Assembly: GCA_038213135.1 (NCBI GenBank)
Contig: JBBQTQ010000037.1
Span: 1 to 25,342, forward strand
DNA: 25,342 bases
Source: JBBQTQ01 sp038213135
Lineage (GTDB): Bacteria; Actinomycetota; Thermoleophilia; Gaiellales; Gaiellaceae
Direction of reading: 5' to 3'
This document shows, piece by piece, positions 14,368 through 20,815 of the stretch; the first letter of the stretch is position 1; every line of letters starts with the position of its first letter. The notes beneath the pieces are model-generated. The model did no database searches and was not told the DNA's origin. It saw only the letters and a program-made list of their open reading frames with translations. Made by a program: the position numbers and the translations under genes.

Positions 14368-14443
14368 TGGTGGGCCGGGCAGGGATCGAACCTGCGACCT
14401 TGGGATTAAAAGTCCCCTGCTCTACCGACTGAGCTACCGGCCC
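14368..14443 (-). tRNA. tRNA-Lys (anticodon UUU)
   Basis: A full cloverleaf is read on the minus strand from GGGCCGG (14443) to the matching CCGGCCC plus discriminator A (14371). The anticodon stem-loop is GGGGA-CTTTTAA-TCCCA, giving anticodon TTT. The T arm is GCAGG-TTCGATC-CCTGC. The terminal CCA is encoded (14368-14370). Its 3' half is duplicated at 12841-12884. Confidence 0.95.
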
Positions 14444-14461
14444 TCGCGCGCGAGTATAGAA

Positions 14462-14677
14462 ATGCACATGGCGATCGCTGCCGCGCGCGTGAGTCTGCTC
14501 CGCTGGCTGAGGCGCCAGCTCGCTCAGCCGCTGCCTGCGCGCGAGCGGCTCGAGGCGGCTGTCGAGAACGACGATCCCGCCGAGGCGCGGCGCGTGCTGA
14601 CCGACGTCCCGTTCAGCGACGACCAACGCCACCACGTCGAGTCGCTGCTCGACGAATGGGAGCGCGACTCGGGCTAG
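14462..14677 (+). CDS. Small hypothetical protein, 71 aa
   Basis: Begins at ATG 14462 or ATG 14468 (MAIAAARVSLLRWLRRQLAQ). A TATAGA word sits just before, which favours 14468 for a leaderless message. The N-terminal half is a basic amphipathic helix; the C-terminal half is acidic and helical (RLEAAVENDDPAEARRVL, then HHVESLLDEWERDSG). No family is recognised. It ends in a CTAG shared with the convergent gene's stop codon. Confidence 0.55.
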   Translation: MHMAIAAARVSLLRWLRRQLAQPLPARERLEAAVENDDPAEARRVLTDVPFSDDQRHHVESLLDEWERDSG

Positions 14678-14856
14678 CCGTCGAGGATGTCGAGCGCGTC
14701 CGCGATGCAGGCCAGGGTGCCCTCGATCGTGTCGGGCACGTCCCGGCCCTCCTGGCGGAGGAGGGTCAGCATCATCCGCAGGTCCTGATCGGCGGCGCGC
14801 AGGTGATTCGCCGCGTCGACGAGGCGCTTGCCGGCGGGGTCGAGCTCCGCGCTCAC
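14674..14856 (-). CDS. Small hypothetical protein, 60 aa
   Basis: The GTG at 14856 overlaps the TGA of the upstream gene in a GTGA, which fixes the start. The product is helical (VSAELDPAGKRLVDAANHLR, then DQDLRMMLTLLRQEG) and ends DALDILDG. No family is recognised. It is the second gene of a two-gene unit with 14853-15074. Confidence 0.6.
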   Translation of the reverse strand: MSAELDPAGKRLVDAANHLRAADQDLRMMLTLLRQEGRDVPDTIEGTLACIADALDILDG

Positions 14857-15074
14857 GCGTGCTTGCGGACGACCGACAGGCCCCAGGCGCGCCCCGACTC
14901 GAACAGCTCGTTCGGATCGACGTCGCCGAGCCAGCCGATGAAGTGCCGCACCGGATCGTCCTCGGTCGAGCCGTAGACAGCCTGCCTCACTGGTACCTCC
15001 GGGTCGCTCTCGCGACTCTCGAGCGCCGCCAGCCGCTCCTCGAGCGCCGGCCCTTCCGCGTAGCCGCGCGACAT
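14853..15074 (-). CDS. Small hypothetical protein, 73 aa
   Basis: Starts at ATG 15074 (MSRGYAEGPALEERLAALES). It has a charged helix, then VRQAVYGSTEDDPVRHFIGW and a C-terminal RAWGLSVVRKHA. No family or localisation signal is recognised. TAGGGT (complement of 15083-15088) lies 8 nt before the ATG and there is no Shine-Dalgarno sequence, so the message may be leaderless. It is divergent from the DUF2127 gene, 31 nt away. Confidence 0.62.
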   Translation of the reverse strand: MSRGYAEGPALEERLAALESRESDPEVPVRQAVYGSTEDDPVRHFIGWLGDVDPNELFESGRAWGLSVVRKHA

Positions 15075-15105
15075 GGTTCGAGACCCTACCCGTTAGCTTC
15101 TCGGC

Positions 15106-15564
15106 ATGGCGAAAGGCAGACGCGACCGGCTCCTCCCCTGGATCGCCGGCGAGCGGGCGATCCGCGGAGTCCTCCTGCTCGTCGTCGGCGTCTACCTGCT
15201 CGCTCACAGCGGGGCGAGCCTCAGCTCGCTGCTCGGCCGGTTCGCGAAGACCCTCGAGCTCGACCCGTCGCGCGGCTTCGTGCACCACGCGTTGGACAAG
15301 ATCGCCAACCTCGGCCGGAACGAGATCGTCCTCTTCGGCGTCGGGGCGCTCGCCTACGGGGCGCTTGAGCTCGTCGAGGGCGTCGGCCTCTGGCTGCGGA
15401 AGCGCTGGGCCGAGTGGCTGACCGTCGTTGCGACCTCGCTGCTCGTGCCGTTCGAGATCTACGAGCTCGTCACCAAGCCGAGCTGGCTGAAGGCGGCCGG
15501 CCTGGCGGTGAACGTCCTGATCGTCATCTACCTGCTCAAGGTCGTCCGCGAGCCGCGCGAATGA
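15106..15564 (+). CDS. DUF2127 membrane protein
   Basis: A 152-aa protein with about four hydrophobic helices: VLLLVVGVYLLAH near residues 22-34, then IVLFGVGALAYGALELVEG, LTVVATSLLVPFEIYELV and LAVNVLIVIYLLKV. The order helix, FAKTLELDPSRGFVHHAL linker, helix pair with GxGLWLRKRWAEWL, and final helix matches DUF2127 (function unknown, sometimes fused to dehydrogenases). TAGCTT (15094-15099) stands 6 nt before the ATG, consistent with leaderless expression. Confidence 0.85.
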   Translation: MAKGRRDRLLPWIAGERAIRGVLLLVVGVYLLAHSGASLSSLLGRFAKTLELDPSRGFVHHALDKIANLGRNEIVLFGVGALAYGALELVEGVGLWLRKRWAEWLTVVATSLLVPFEIYELVTKPSWLKAAGLAVNVLIVIYLLKVVREPRE

Positions 15565-15585
15565 CCGCGGCTATCCTTGCCGCGC

Positions 15586-15658
15586 GCCCCCGTCGACTAG
15601 TGGCCCAGGTCGCGGCCCTTTCAAGGCCGTAGCGCGGGTTCGAATCCCGCCGGGGGCA
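15586..15658 (+). tRNA. tRNA-Glu (anticodon UUC)
   Basis: GCCCCCG (15586-15592) pairs with CGGGGGC (15651-15657), with discriminator A at 15658. The anticodon stem-loop CGGCC-CTTTCAA-GGCCG gives TTC. The T arm is GCGGG-TTCGAAT-CCCGC. CCA is not encoded. Confidence 0.95.
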
Positions 15659-15680
15659 TTACCCTTGTTTTCCAGGGTAA
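15659..15680 (+). terminator. Hairpin after tRNA-Glu
   Basis: TTACCCT (15659-15665) and AGGGTAA (15674-15680) form a 7-bp stem with an 8-nt loop immediately after the tRNA. No T-run follows. The remaining spacer to 15832 contains two T-arm-like words (around 15704 on the minus strand and at 15762-15772) but no foldable tRNA. Confidence 0.5.
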
Positions 15681-15813
15681 TCGGGCAAGCCGAGTATCTA
15701 ATTCGAACCCTGGGCAGTTCGGTGCGGGCGCGTACGGTTTCGAGATGTGAGTCGCTTTGGCGGTTCGAGTCCTGTGCGGTCACAGCTCCTTAGCCGATTA
15801 ATGAATGACTCTA

Positions 15814-15823
15814 CATATATGAT
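15814..15823 (+). promoter_or_regulatory. -10 element and probable ArsR operator
   Basis: TATGAT (15818-15823) ends 9 nt before the ArsR ATG, and the overlapping CATATATG (15814-15821) is a perfect palindrome in an otherwise GC-rich region. ArsR/SmtB repressors bind AT-rich inverted repeats over their own promoters, so autoregulation at this site is likely. Confidence 0.5.
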
Positions 15824-15832
15824 TGCGAGCGG

Positions 15833-16201
15833 ATGAGCCACGGGGTCCAGAAGCGTTCCCGTTCCCGCCCTAGCAAGGTGGACGCGGAGACAGCGCGTGA
15901 GGTCGCCGAGACGATGCAGGCCCTTGCGACCGCGAGTCGAGTTCGTATTCTCGGCCGGCTGCGTGAGGCGCCTTGTTGTGTTTCTGAACTCGCGGAGGCG
16001 ATCGGGATGGAGCAGTCGGCTGTCTCGCACCAGCTGCGAATGCTTCGCCACCTTGGACTGGTGGTGGGCGATCGGCAAGGACAGAAGATCGTTTACGCCC
16101 TGCACGACCCGCACGTCGGCGTGCTGCTTGAAGAGGCGATCTATCACGTCGAGCATGTGCGTTTGGGCTGGTCGGCACTGCGGAGCGAGGAGGCATCTTG
16201 A
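15833..16201 (+). CDS. ArsR/SmtB-family metal-sensing repressor (alpha5 site, Zn/Co-type)
   Basis: A 122-aa winged-helix repressor. The helix-turn-helix is PCCVSELAEAIGMEQSAVSH and QLRMLRHLGLV, followed by the wing DRQGQKIVYALHD. The last helix carries D92-x-H94-x10-H105-x2-H108, exactly the spacing of the alpha5 metal site of SmtB/CzrA-type sensors, which release DNA when Zn(II) or Co(II) binds. A CysCys pair (48-49) sits at the alpha3 position and could add a second site. It is translationally coupled to the downstream CDF exporter (TTGA overlap), so the pair is a metal-induced efflux operon. Confidence 0.92.
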   Translation: MSHGVQKRSRSRPSKVDAETAREVAETMQALATASRVRILGRLREAPCCVSELAEAIGMEQSAVSHQLRMLRHLGLVVGDRQGQKIVYALHDPHVGVLLEEAIYHVEHVRLGWSALRSEEAS

Positions 16202-16956
16202 GTCCCCACCGCCGCGGCTTCGGAAGCCTTGGCCACATGCGCGAGTCGTCCAGGCCGAGGCCGTCGGGTGACGATCACAGCCAGAGCCACAAGGAAGAGC
16301 ACGGCCACGCCGGCCATTCGCACGGGCTTGTCGACCGCTCGATCCTCCGCTCCCGTGAGGGCGTCAAGGCCGTCTCGGTCAGCCTCGCGGTGCTCGCCGT
16401 CACCGCCGGGCTGCAGCTCGCGGTTTTCCTGCTCACCAACTCCGTGGCGCTGCTCGCCGACCTGATCCACAACTTCGGCGACGCCCTGACCGCCGTCCCG
16501 CTCGGGATCGCCTTCTTCCTACGCTCGTTCCGCGGCGAGAAGCTCGCCGGCCTTGCAGTTGTCTTCGCGATCTTCGTCTCGGCTTGCGTTGCGTTGTACG
16601 AAACGATCTTGCGCTTCATCCACCCACAACACCTGACTCACCTCTGGGTCCTCGCCGCCGCCGGTGTGATCGGCTTCATCGGGAACGAGGTCGCAGCTCG
16701 GGTCCGTCTGCGCGCGGGCCGGCGGCTGTCGAGCCCTGCGATGACCGCAGACGGGAACCACGCCCGCATCGACGGCTTTGTCTCGCTCGGAGTCGTCGCG
16801 AGCGCAGTCGTCGTCTCGCTTGGAGCCCGAATCGGGGACCCGATCATCGGCGTTGTGCTCACGGTCGTGATCATGAAGATCACGTGGGACTCGTGGCTAA
16901 CGGTCTCTCGGACCGATCCAGGCGAGATGGTCCTGCCAGATATGCACGAGCACTAG
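16198..16956 (+). CDS. Cation diffusion facilitator (CDF) exporter lacking the C-terminal domain
   Basis: A 252-aa protein starting at TTG 16198, which overlaps the repressor stop; GAGGAGG at 16187-16193 lies 4 nt upstream. A cytoplasmic His-rich leader (residues 27-42, HSQSHKEEHGHAGHSH) precedes about six transmembrane helices. The transport site residues are present as H91-x3-D95 in TM2 (LIHNFGDAL) and H188-x3-D192 in TM5 (NHARIDGF), the pattern of Zn/Co-type CDF antiporters. The chain ends soon after TM6 (DMHEH), so the usual ferredoxin-like C-terminal dimerisation domain of about 80 aa is missing. No remnant of it follows, so this may be a natural short form. Confidence 0.9.
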   Translation: MSPHRRGFGSLGHMRESSRPRPSGDDHSQSHKEEHGHAGHSHGLVDRSILRSREGVKAVSVSLAVLAVTAGLQLAVFLLTNSVALLADLIHNFGDALTAVPLGIAFFLRSFRGEKLAGLAVVFAIFVSACVALYETILRFIHPQHLTHLWVLAAAGVIGFIGNEVAARVRLRAGRRLSSPAMTADGNHARIDGFVSLGVVASAVVVSLGARIGDPIIGVVLTVVIMKITWDSWLTVSRTDPGEMVLPDMHEH

Positions 16957-16989
16957 CTGCCGAGAGGAGCCCTTTGGACGCGGCCCCCT

Positions 16990-17290
16990 GCCAGGTGGTT
17001 GTTGCTCGACGTCGAAATCGCGAAAAATCGCATAAGGCCTGCCCACTTCATGTTGCTCCGTTCAGTGGAGGGCAGGCTCGATCTCTGGCCGATTGAGCCG
17101 TACCACGCGGACGTGGCTCGAGCCCACGCCAAGGCTAATCGCACGCGTGCGCCGGTCCGGCCGCTCTCGTGGAGCGCACGACTTGATCATCGCGGCAACT
17201 GCGCTCGCCTATGGCAGAACGGTGGTCACGGCGGATGCTCAAGGCTTCGAAGATCTCCCAGGACTTGTCGGTGAAGTCCCTCTGATCGCC
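16990..17290 (+). pseudogene. Frameshifted PIN-domain (VapC-like) toxin remnant
   Basis: The first frame reads RWLLLDVEIAKN, which resembles the opening PIN strand with its first acidic residue, then GRLDLWPIEPYHADVARAHA. Near 17132 the reading frame must change to continue as LIARVRRSGRSRGAHDLIIA and ATALAYGRTVVTADAQGFED, the diagnostic PIN C-terminal half (AHDLxIAATAL, VTAD). The middle of the domain is also too short. No antitoxin gene is visible upstream. The rest of the gap 16957-17414 holds no gene I can support. Confidence 0.68.
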
Positions 17291-17397
17291 TCCTCGGGAA
17301 GCGCAGCGACAGGTCAGGGTTCGAAAGAAGTCTCAAGAGGGGCAAATCGCTTGCGGTTGCACGGCGAGTCCGCACCGGCGTGCCTCCGGCGGATGAA

Positions 17398-17412
17398 CCG
17401 GCCTTCGGCCGG
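17398..17412 (-). terminator. GC-rich hairpin after the PadR-fusion gene
   Basis: CCGGCC-TTC-GGCCGG lies 2 nt beyond the stop codon of the minus-strand gene at 17415. No U-tract follows, so it may only slow transcription or protect the 3' end. Confidence 0.45.
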
Positions 17413-17414
17413 CG

Positions 17415-18461
17415 TCAAGCGGCCGGATGAGGAGACGCGAGTCCGGCCTCCACGGTGTCGAGCCAGTCGATGTGTGCCTGGAGCAGCCGGCGACCGAGGT
17501 CGTTCAGGAGCAGCAGATACCGGGTGCGGTGAGGGAGGCTGGGTGCGCGCGCGATGTTGGTGCCGACAGCTGCCGACATCCGCTCGATGTCAGCTCGCAG
17601 GTGCTCGATGCTGGCGAGGATCTCTTCGTCCTCGATCATGTCGCCGGCGAAGAGGCGAAACGATGCCTCGTGCTGGAGCTTTGGGAATCCCGCGGGTCTG
17701 CGGAGCCATTCGCGAAGGGCCTCGCGGCCGGCCGTAGTGAGCCGGTAGACGGTCCGGTTGCGAGCAGCAAATGCATCTCCGGCGGCGTCGGCTACCTCTC
17801 CGTGTTCGACTGGCAGCTCGCCGCGAGCGCGAACGCAACGGCTCGCAACCTCGTCGAAATGGGTTCGCAGCTCGTCGTCCGAGAGGCCGACATCAGCGAG
17901 CAGCTCGTCGAGGCTCGCGAGATCGACCGCGGGTCGCGCTCCGAGCCCGTAGGCGAGCACTGCCACCGGGTCGGCCGCGAGTGCTGGGTCTGCCAGGGCG
18001 ACAACGGCTCTCGCGACGAGCTGGTGGTCGTGCTGCCGGCCGCTCGGGGTGTGAAGCGCCGAGATCCGCGAGGCGGTCTGATAACCCTCCGTCGTGACGG
18101 CCTCGAGCGCCTTGGCCCAGACGCGGCTTGCTCGCTTCAGCCGGGCGACCCGGATCTCCCGCTGGATCGCATCCCGGGCTGTGGCTGTCGTGGTCGGCTT
18201 GATCCGCGGCAGCAGAAGGGAGAGAAGCTGCTCCAGCTCGCGCTCGAAGTCGGTGCCGGGATAGCCCGGCGAAGATCGGCGCGACAGCCGAACCAGCAGG
18301 AACAGCGTGACGCCGAAGAAGAACGGCAAGGCCACGACGTTGAGACCCGGCCGTGTCGCCGTGAACGCGATCGAACCCACGGCGATGCCGAGCAGCCACC
18401 CTGCGGCGAGTCTGGTTCCGATCCCGCCACGCTTGCCGTCGCCGCCACCAAGAGCTGCCAT
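17415..18461 (-). CDS. Chimeric protein: two-helix membrane domain plus C-terminal part of a PadR regulator
   Basis: A 348-aa protein starting at ATG 18461 with GGGAGG spaced 6 nt. Residues 17-33 and 40-58 are transmembrane. Residues about 60-230 are soluble, helical and unrecognised (FERELEQLLSLLLPRIKP, then DAIQREIRVARLKRASRVWA). From residue 235 the sequence is that of a PadR-family repressor from its wing onward: NRTVYRLTTAGREALREWLR, then the C-terminal dimerisation helices FPKLQHEASFRLFAGDMIED and LNDLGRRLLQAHIDWLDTVE. The PadR DNA-recognition helices are absent. The junction (around 17760) looks like a deletion fusion of two genes rather than a designed domain architecture. It could still be expressed. 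Confidence 0.72.
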   Translation of the reverse strand: MAALGGGDGKRGGIGTRLAAGWLLGIAVGSIAFTATRPGLNVVALPFFFGVTLFLLVRLSRRSSPGYPGTDFERELEQLLSLLLPRIKPTTTATARDAIQREIRVARLKRASRVWAKALEAVTTEGYQTASRISALHTPSGRQHDHQLVARAVVALADPALAADPVAVLAYGLGARPAVDLASLDELLADVGLSDDELRTHFDEVASRCVRARGELPVEHGEVADAAGDAFAARNRTVYRLTTAGREALREWLRRPAGFPKLQHEASFRLFAGDMIEDEEILASIEHLRADIERMSAAVGTNIARAPSLPHRTRYLLLLNDLGRRLLQAHIDWLDTVEAGLASPHPAA

Positions 18462-18577
18462 CTCGATCCTCCCGGACCTCGGTCGAAGGGAATCCGCTCC
18501 GACCCGGTTCTTGTGGGTGGATCTTCGGTGCTTGCGAGGCCGGTTGTTGTGCCCCGCGACGTCAATGGAGCCGGGGT

Positions 18578-18883
18578 CTAGGCCGGGTAGTCCTGTAGCG
18601 CCTGCTTGAGCTGGCCGAGACCGTCGCTGAGGCGGCCGGTGAGCGCGGCGAGCACCGCCGTGCGGTCGTTGGTCGTCGTGAGCGTCACGCCTGCGCTGCC
18701 GCCGTGCCGGGCGGCGGCCAGCTCGCTGCGGACGAACGGAGCGTTCGTTCCGAGCAGCTCGTACAGCTTCCAGCACTCCGTGCGCGAGAGCTCGACCCGT
18801 GCGTCGTCACTGCCCAGGCGCACGAGCGTGCGACCGTCGTCCGGTCCTCGCTCGACCTTGTGGGCGGCCTTCACCCGACTCAC
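18578..18883 (-). CDS. Hypothetical protein, 101 aa
   Basis: GTG 18883 begins VSRVKAAHKVERGPDDGRTL. A short beta-rich N-terminal part (VRLGSDDARVELSRTECWKL) is followed by a helical C-terminus (AVLAALTGRLSDGLGQLKQA). It is soluble, with no signal peptide and no recognised family. It lies upstream of the membrane/PadR chimera on the same strand, 116 bp before that gene's ATG, so co-transcription is possible. Confidence 0.6.
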   Translation of the reverse strand: MSRVKAAHKVERGPDDGRTLVRLGSDDARVELSRTECWKLYELLGTNAPFVRSELAAARHGGSAGVTLTTTNDRTAVLAALTGRLSDGLGQLKQALQDYPA

Positions 18884-18938
18884 CTTGTGGCCCCCTGTCC
18901 CCCGATTGTCACGCGCCGCCCTTTCGCTCGAAGAGAAA

Positions 18939-18972
18939 GGCCGGCCCCACCCGCGAACGGGAAGGGCCGGCC
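18939..18972 (-). terminator. Intrinsic terminator of cspA
   Basis: A 9-bp perfect stem (GGCCGGCCC at 18939-18947 with GGGCCGGCC at 18964-18972, 16-nt loop) starts 9 nt after the cspA stop. On the minus strand it is followed by TTTCTCTT, giving a usable U-rich tract. Confidence 0.75.
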
Positions 18973-18981
18973 GCCGAAGCT

Positions 18982-19191
18982 CTACGCCGTCGCGAGAACG
19001 ACGTTTGTCGCCTCAGGGCCCTTCGACCCCTGGCGCTGCTCGAACTCAACGCGGGCACCCTCGGCGAGCGACTTGAAGCCGTCGCCGGTGATGCTCGAGT
19101 GGTGGACGAAGAGATCCTTCGCTCCATCGTCAGGGGTGATGAAGCCGTACCCCTTCGAATCGTTGAACCACTTGACGATTCCGGTTGCCAT
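18982..19191 (-). CDS. cspA: Cold-shock protein, CspA family
   Basis: A 69-aa protein, the family's usual size, beginning MATGIVKWFNDSKGYGFITP. RNP1 (KGYGFI, residues 13-18) and RNP2 (LFVHHS, 28-33) are intact, so it should bind single-stranded RNA/DNA as an OB-fold nucleic-acid chaperone. ATG 19191 is preceded by GGGAGGTG at good spacing; an in-frame start six codons earlier is less likely. It is monocistronic, ending in a strong terminator. The gene symbol denotes the family; paralogue identity is not resolved. Confidence 0.95.
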   Translation of the reverse strand: MATGIVKWFNDSKGYGFITPDDGAKDLFVHHSSITGDGFKSLAEGARVEFEQRQGSKGPEATNVVLATA

Positions 19192-19424
19192 AGAAAACAC
19201 CTCCCTCACTACTCACGAACGTGTGGGAAGGCGCTTGGCGCAGACCGAACTCGTTCTAAGTTGGGTCCAAGGTAGCAGCTAAAGAGGCCGTCCCGGTTTG
19301 CCGCTACCCTTTCGGCAGGCGCATCGATCTCGGCATCTGCACGAGCGGCCTCCCGTCTTCTCCTGGCTGCCACTCCTCGCGGACGCGAGGCCGGGCGGCA
19401 ACGAGCGGCGAGAGCGAGGTCGGG

Positions 19425-19688
19425 ATGGGATCGAAGAAGAAGCGACAGACGTTCGAGAAGCTTCGGCGCGAGCAGGCGGTGAAGGAAAAGCGGATCCGCA
19501 AGGTCGAGCGCAAGGAAGCGGCGAAGCTTGCCAAGCTCAACCCGGAGAGCGAGTTCTCCGAGGAGAACGGTGACGGCGAGTTCGCCGAGTCAGGCGGTCT
19601 CGGCGATGAGGTCGGGGGCGCTGACGCCTCGGAGTCCGGGCGCACGGAAGTCGCGGCAGAAGCGGCGGGCGGCCTCGGCGAAGCGTGA
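19425..19688 (+). CDS. Lys/Glu-rich small protein
   Basis: An 87-aa frame from ATG 19425. The first 45 residues (MGSKKKRQTFEKLRREQAVK, then RKVERKEAAKLAKLNPE) form a highly basic helix like those of small nucleic-acid-binding proteins. The last 45 residues are acidic and low-complexity. Their DNA is antisense to the LysR remnant from about 19590, so the C-terminus may be read-through into foreign sequence rather than native. No family is recognised with confidence. Confidence 0.55.
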   Translation: MGSKKKRQTFEKLRREQAVKEKRIRKVERKEAAKLAKLNPESEFSEENGDGEFAESGGLGDEVGGADASESGRTEVAAEAAGGLGEA

Positions 19689-19960
19689 CGCCGCCGGCGA
19701 GAGGCCGCGCTCGTCGTCGAGGCGCGAGAGCGATCCGCCGCCCGGGAGCTTCGGCCGGAAGTCCAGGACGCGAACCGCCTCGACGCGCTCGTCGACAGTG
19801 AGGCGGGCATGAGCGCAGCACCGACGCTGAGCGCGACAAGTCTCTGCAGAACCGCGTAGTCGTCGGCCCGATTGACGACACCGTCACGAGCCATGCCGAC
19901 GGCGAGCGCCTGCCGGAACCAGCTCTGGTTCAGCAGGGCGTTGCTCTTCTGACCCTCCGA
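19590..19960 (-). pseudogene. C-terminal remnant of a LysR-type regulator
   Basis: One frame gives LAVGMARDGVVNRADDYAVL, then QRLVALSVGAALMPA, the final lobe of a LysR effector-binding domain. At about 19805 it must shift frame to continue as LTVDERVEAVRVLDFRPKLP and end RRFCRDFRAPGLRGVSAPDL-IAETA with a TGA at 19590-19592. The DNA-binding domain and most of the effector domain are absent. It was probably cut on its 5' side by the same rearrangement that left the orphan fragment at 20000-20200. Confidence 0.65.
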
Positions 19961-19984
19961 CGCGGGGGCTGGGCGGGGCTCGAC

Positions 19985-20200
19985 CCGTCCCCGCCGTCCG
20001 GCGGCGTCAGAAAAGAACAACGCTGGAATGTTCCAGACGCTCGTGAGCTCGTGACACGCGCTGTGTCCTTTCGAGCCGAGCTCAGGGGACAAGCCTCGAG
20101 CCGCCGAGCAGGCGTTCTTGTGCGCGAGCGCCCCGATCGGGGCCAGCCCCTTGTAGTAGCCCTTGCGGCCCTGGCCACCGCAGCGAGTGGAGCGGGTTCG
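19985..20200 (-). pseudogene. Orphan fragment of an exported Cys-containing protein
   Basis: A minus-strand frame immediately after the TAG at 20201-20203 reads RTRSTRCGGQGRKGYYKGLA, then HKNACSAARGL and SKGHSACHELTSVWNIPALF. It has no start codon and runs without a stop into the LysR remnant. The regular cysteines and the YYKG motif suggest part of an exported protein, but I cannot name the family. Confidence 0.35.
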
Positions 20201-20783
20201 CTAGTGAACCGGCGCGCAGCTCGCGAGTGGCTTGCGCTGGAGCTCCGGGTACCGGCTCAGGGGGCGCGTTGCGCGACGTCGTCTCCTTCGCGATCGAAAG
20301 GCCGAGGCCGGAGATCTGGAGGGTGCGCCGGTCGACGTCCCAGCCGGTGCCGGCCCGGGTGGCGATGGTGTCCAGCAGGCCGGTCTTGCCGGCGCAGTCG
20401 ATCGTCCCGACGACCTGCGAGCCGAGGCCGTAGCCGAAGTCGCCGCCGGGCACGCTGAGGACGTACGGCGCGAATCGGAAGAAGGCGTAGATCCGGATGA
20501 ACGTGAAGTTGCTGCCCGCCGGGAACTGCATCGCGATCTGCGCACCAGGAGCTGCGTCGACGTCAATCAGGCGCAGCGGAGTGAGGTAGCAGCCGTGCGT
20601 CGGCGCCGGCAGCTGCGTCGAGTACGCCTTCCCGCGGGAGCGAACGACGAGTCGCCCGTGCTCCACAGCGACCCGTTCGGGGCGGCCGTCACCGTTGACG
20701 TCGCCGACGAGCACCCGCTGCGCTGCGCAGGCCGGTGACGCGGGGATCAGCGCGGCAGTCAGAAAGGCGAGCAGCGAGAGCAA
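20201..20783 (-). CDS. Secreted FG-GAP/VCBS-like protein, probably frameshifted near its end
   Basis: A TTG at 20783 has TAAACT 9 nt upstream (complement of 20793-20798). The product starts with a signal peptide (LLSLLAFLTAALIPASPACA) followed by VLVGDVNGDGRPERVAVEHG, a calcium-binding D-x-N-x-D-G loop typical of FG-GAP/VCBS repeats. Aromatic-rich strands follow (FTFIRIYAFFRFAPYVLSVP). The frame used up to ETTSRNAP runs on to 20082 with unconvincing sequence. Shifting at a run of five G (20260-20264, plus strand) gives a natural end LSRYPELQRKPLASCAPVH at 20201. I annotate that end; either a real frameshift or a homopolymer error explains it. Confidence 0.6.
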
Positions 20784-20815
20784 CGGCGCGGGAGTTTACG
20801 TAGAGTCGCGGCGCT

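Noticed and set aside
15571..15783. Minus-strand frame through tRNA-Glu
   Set aside because: Its apparent motif (GGIRTRATALKG) is translation of the tRNA sequence.
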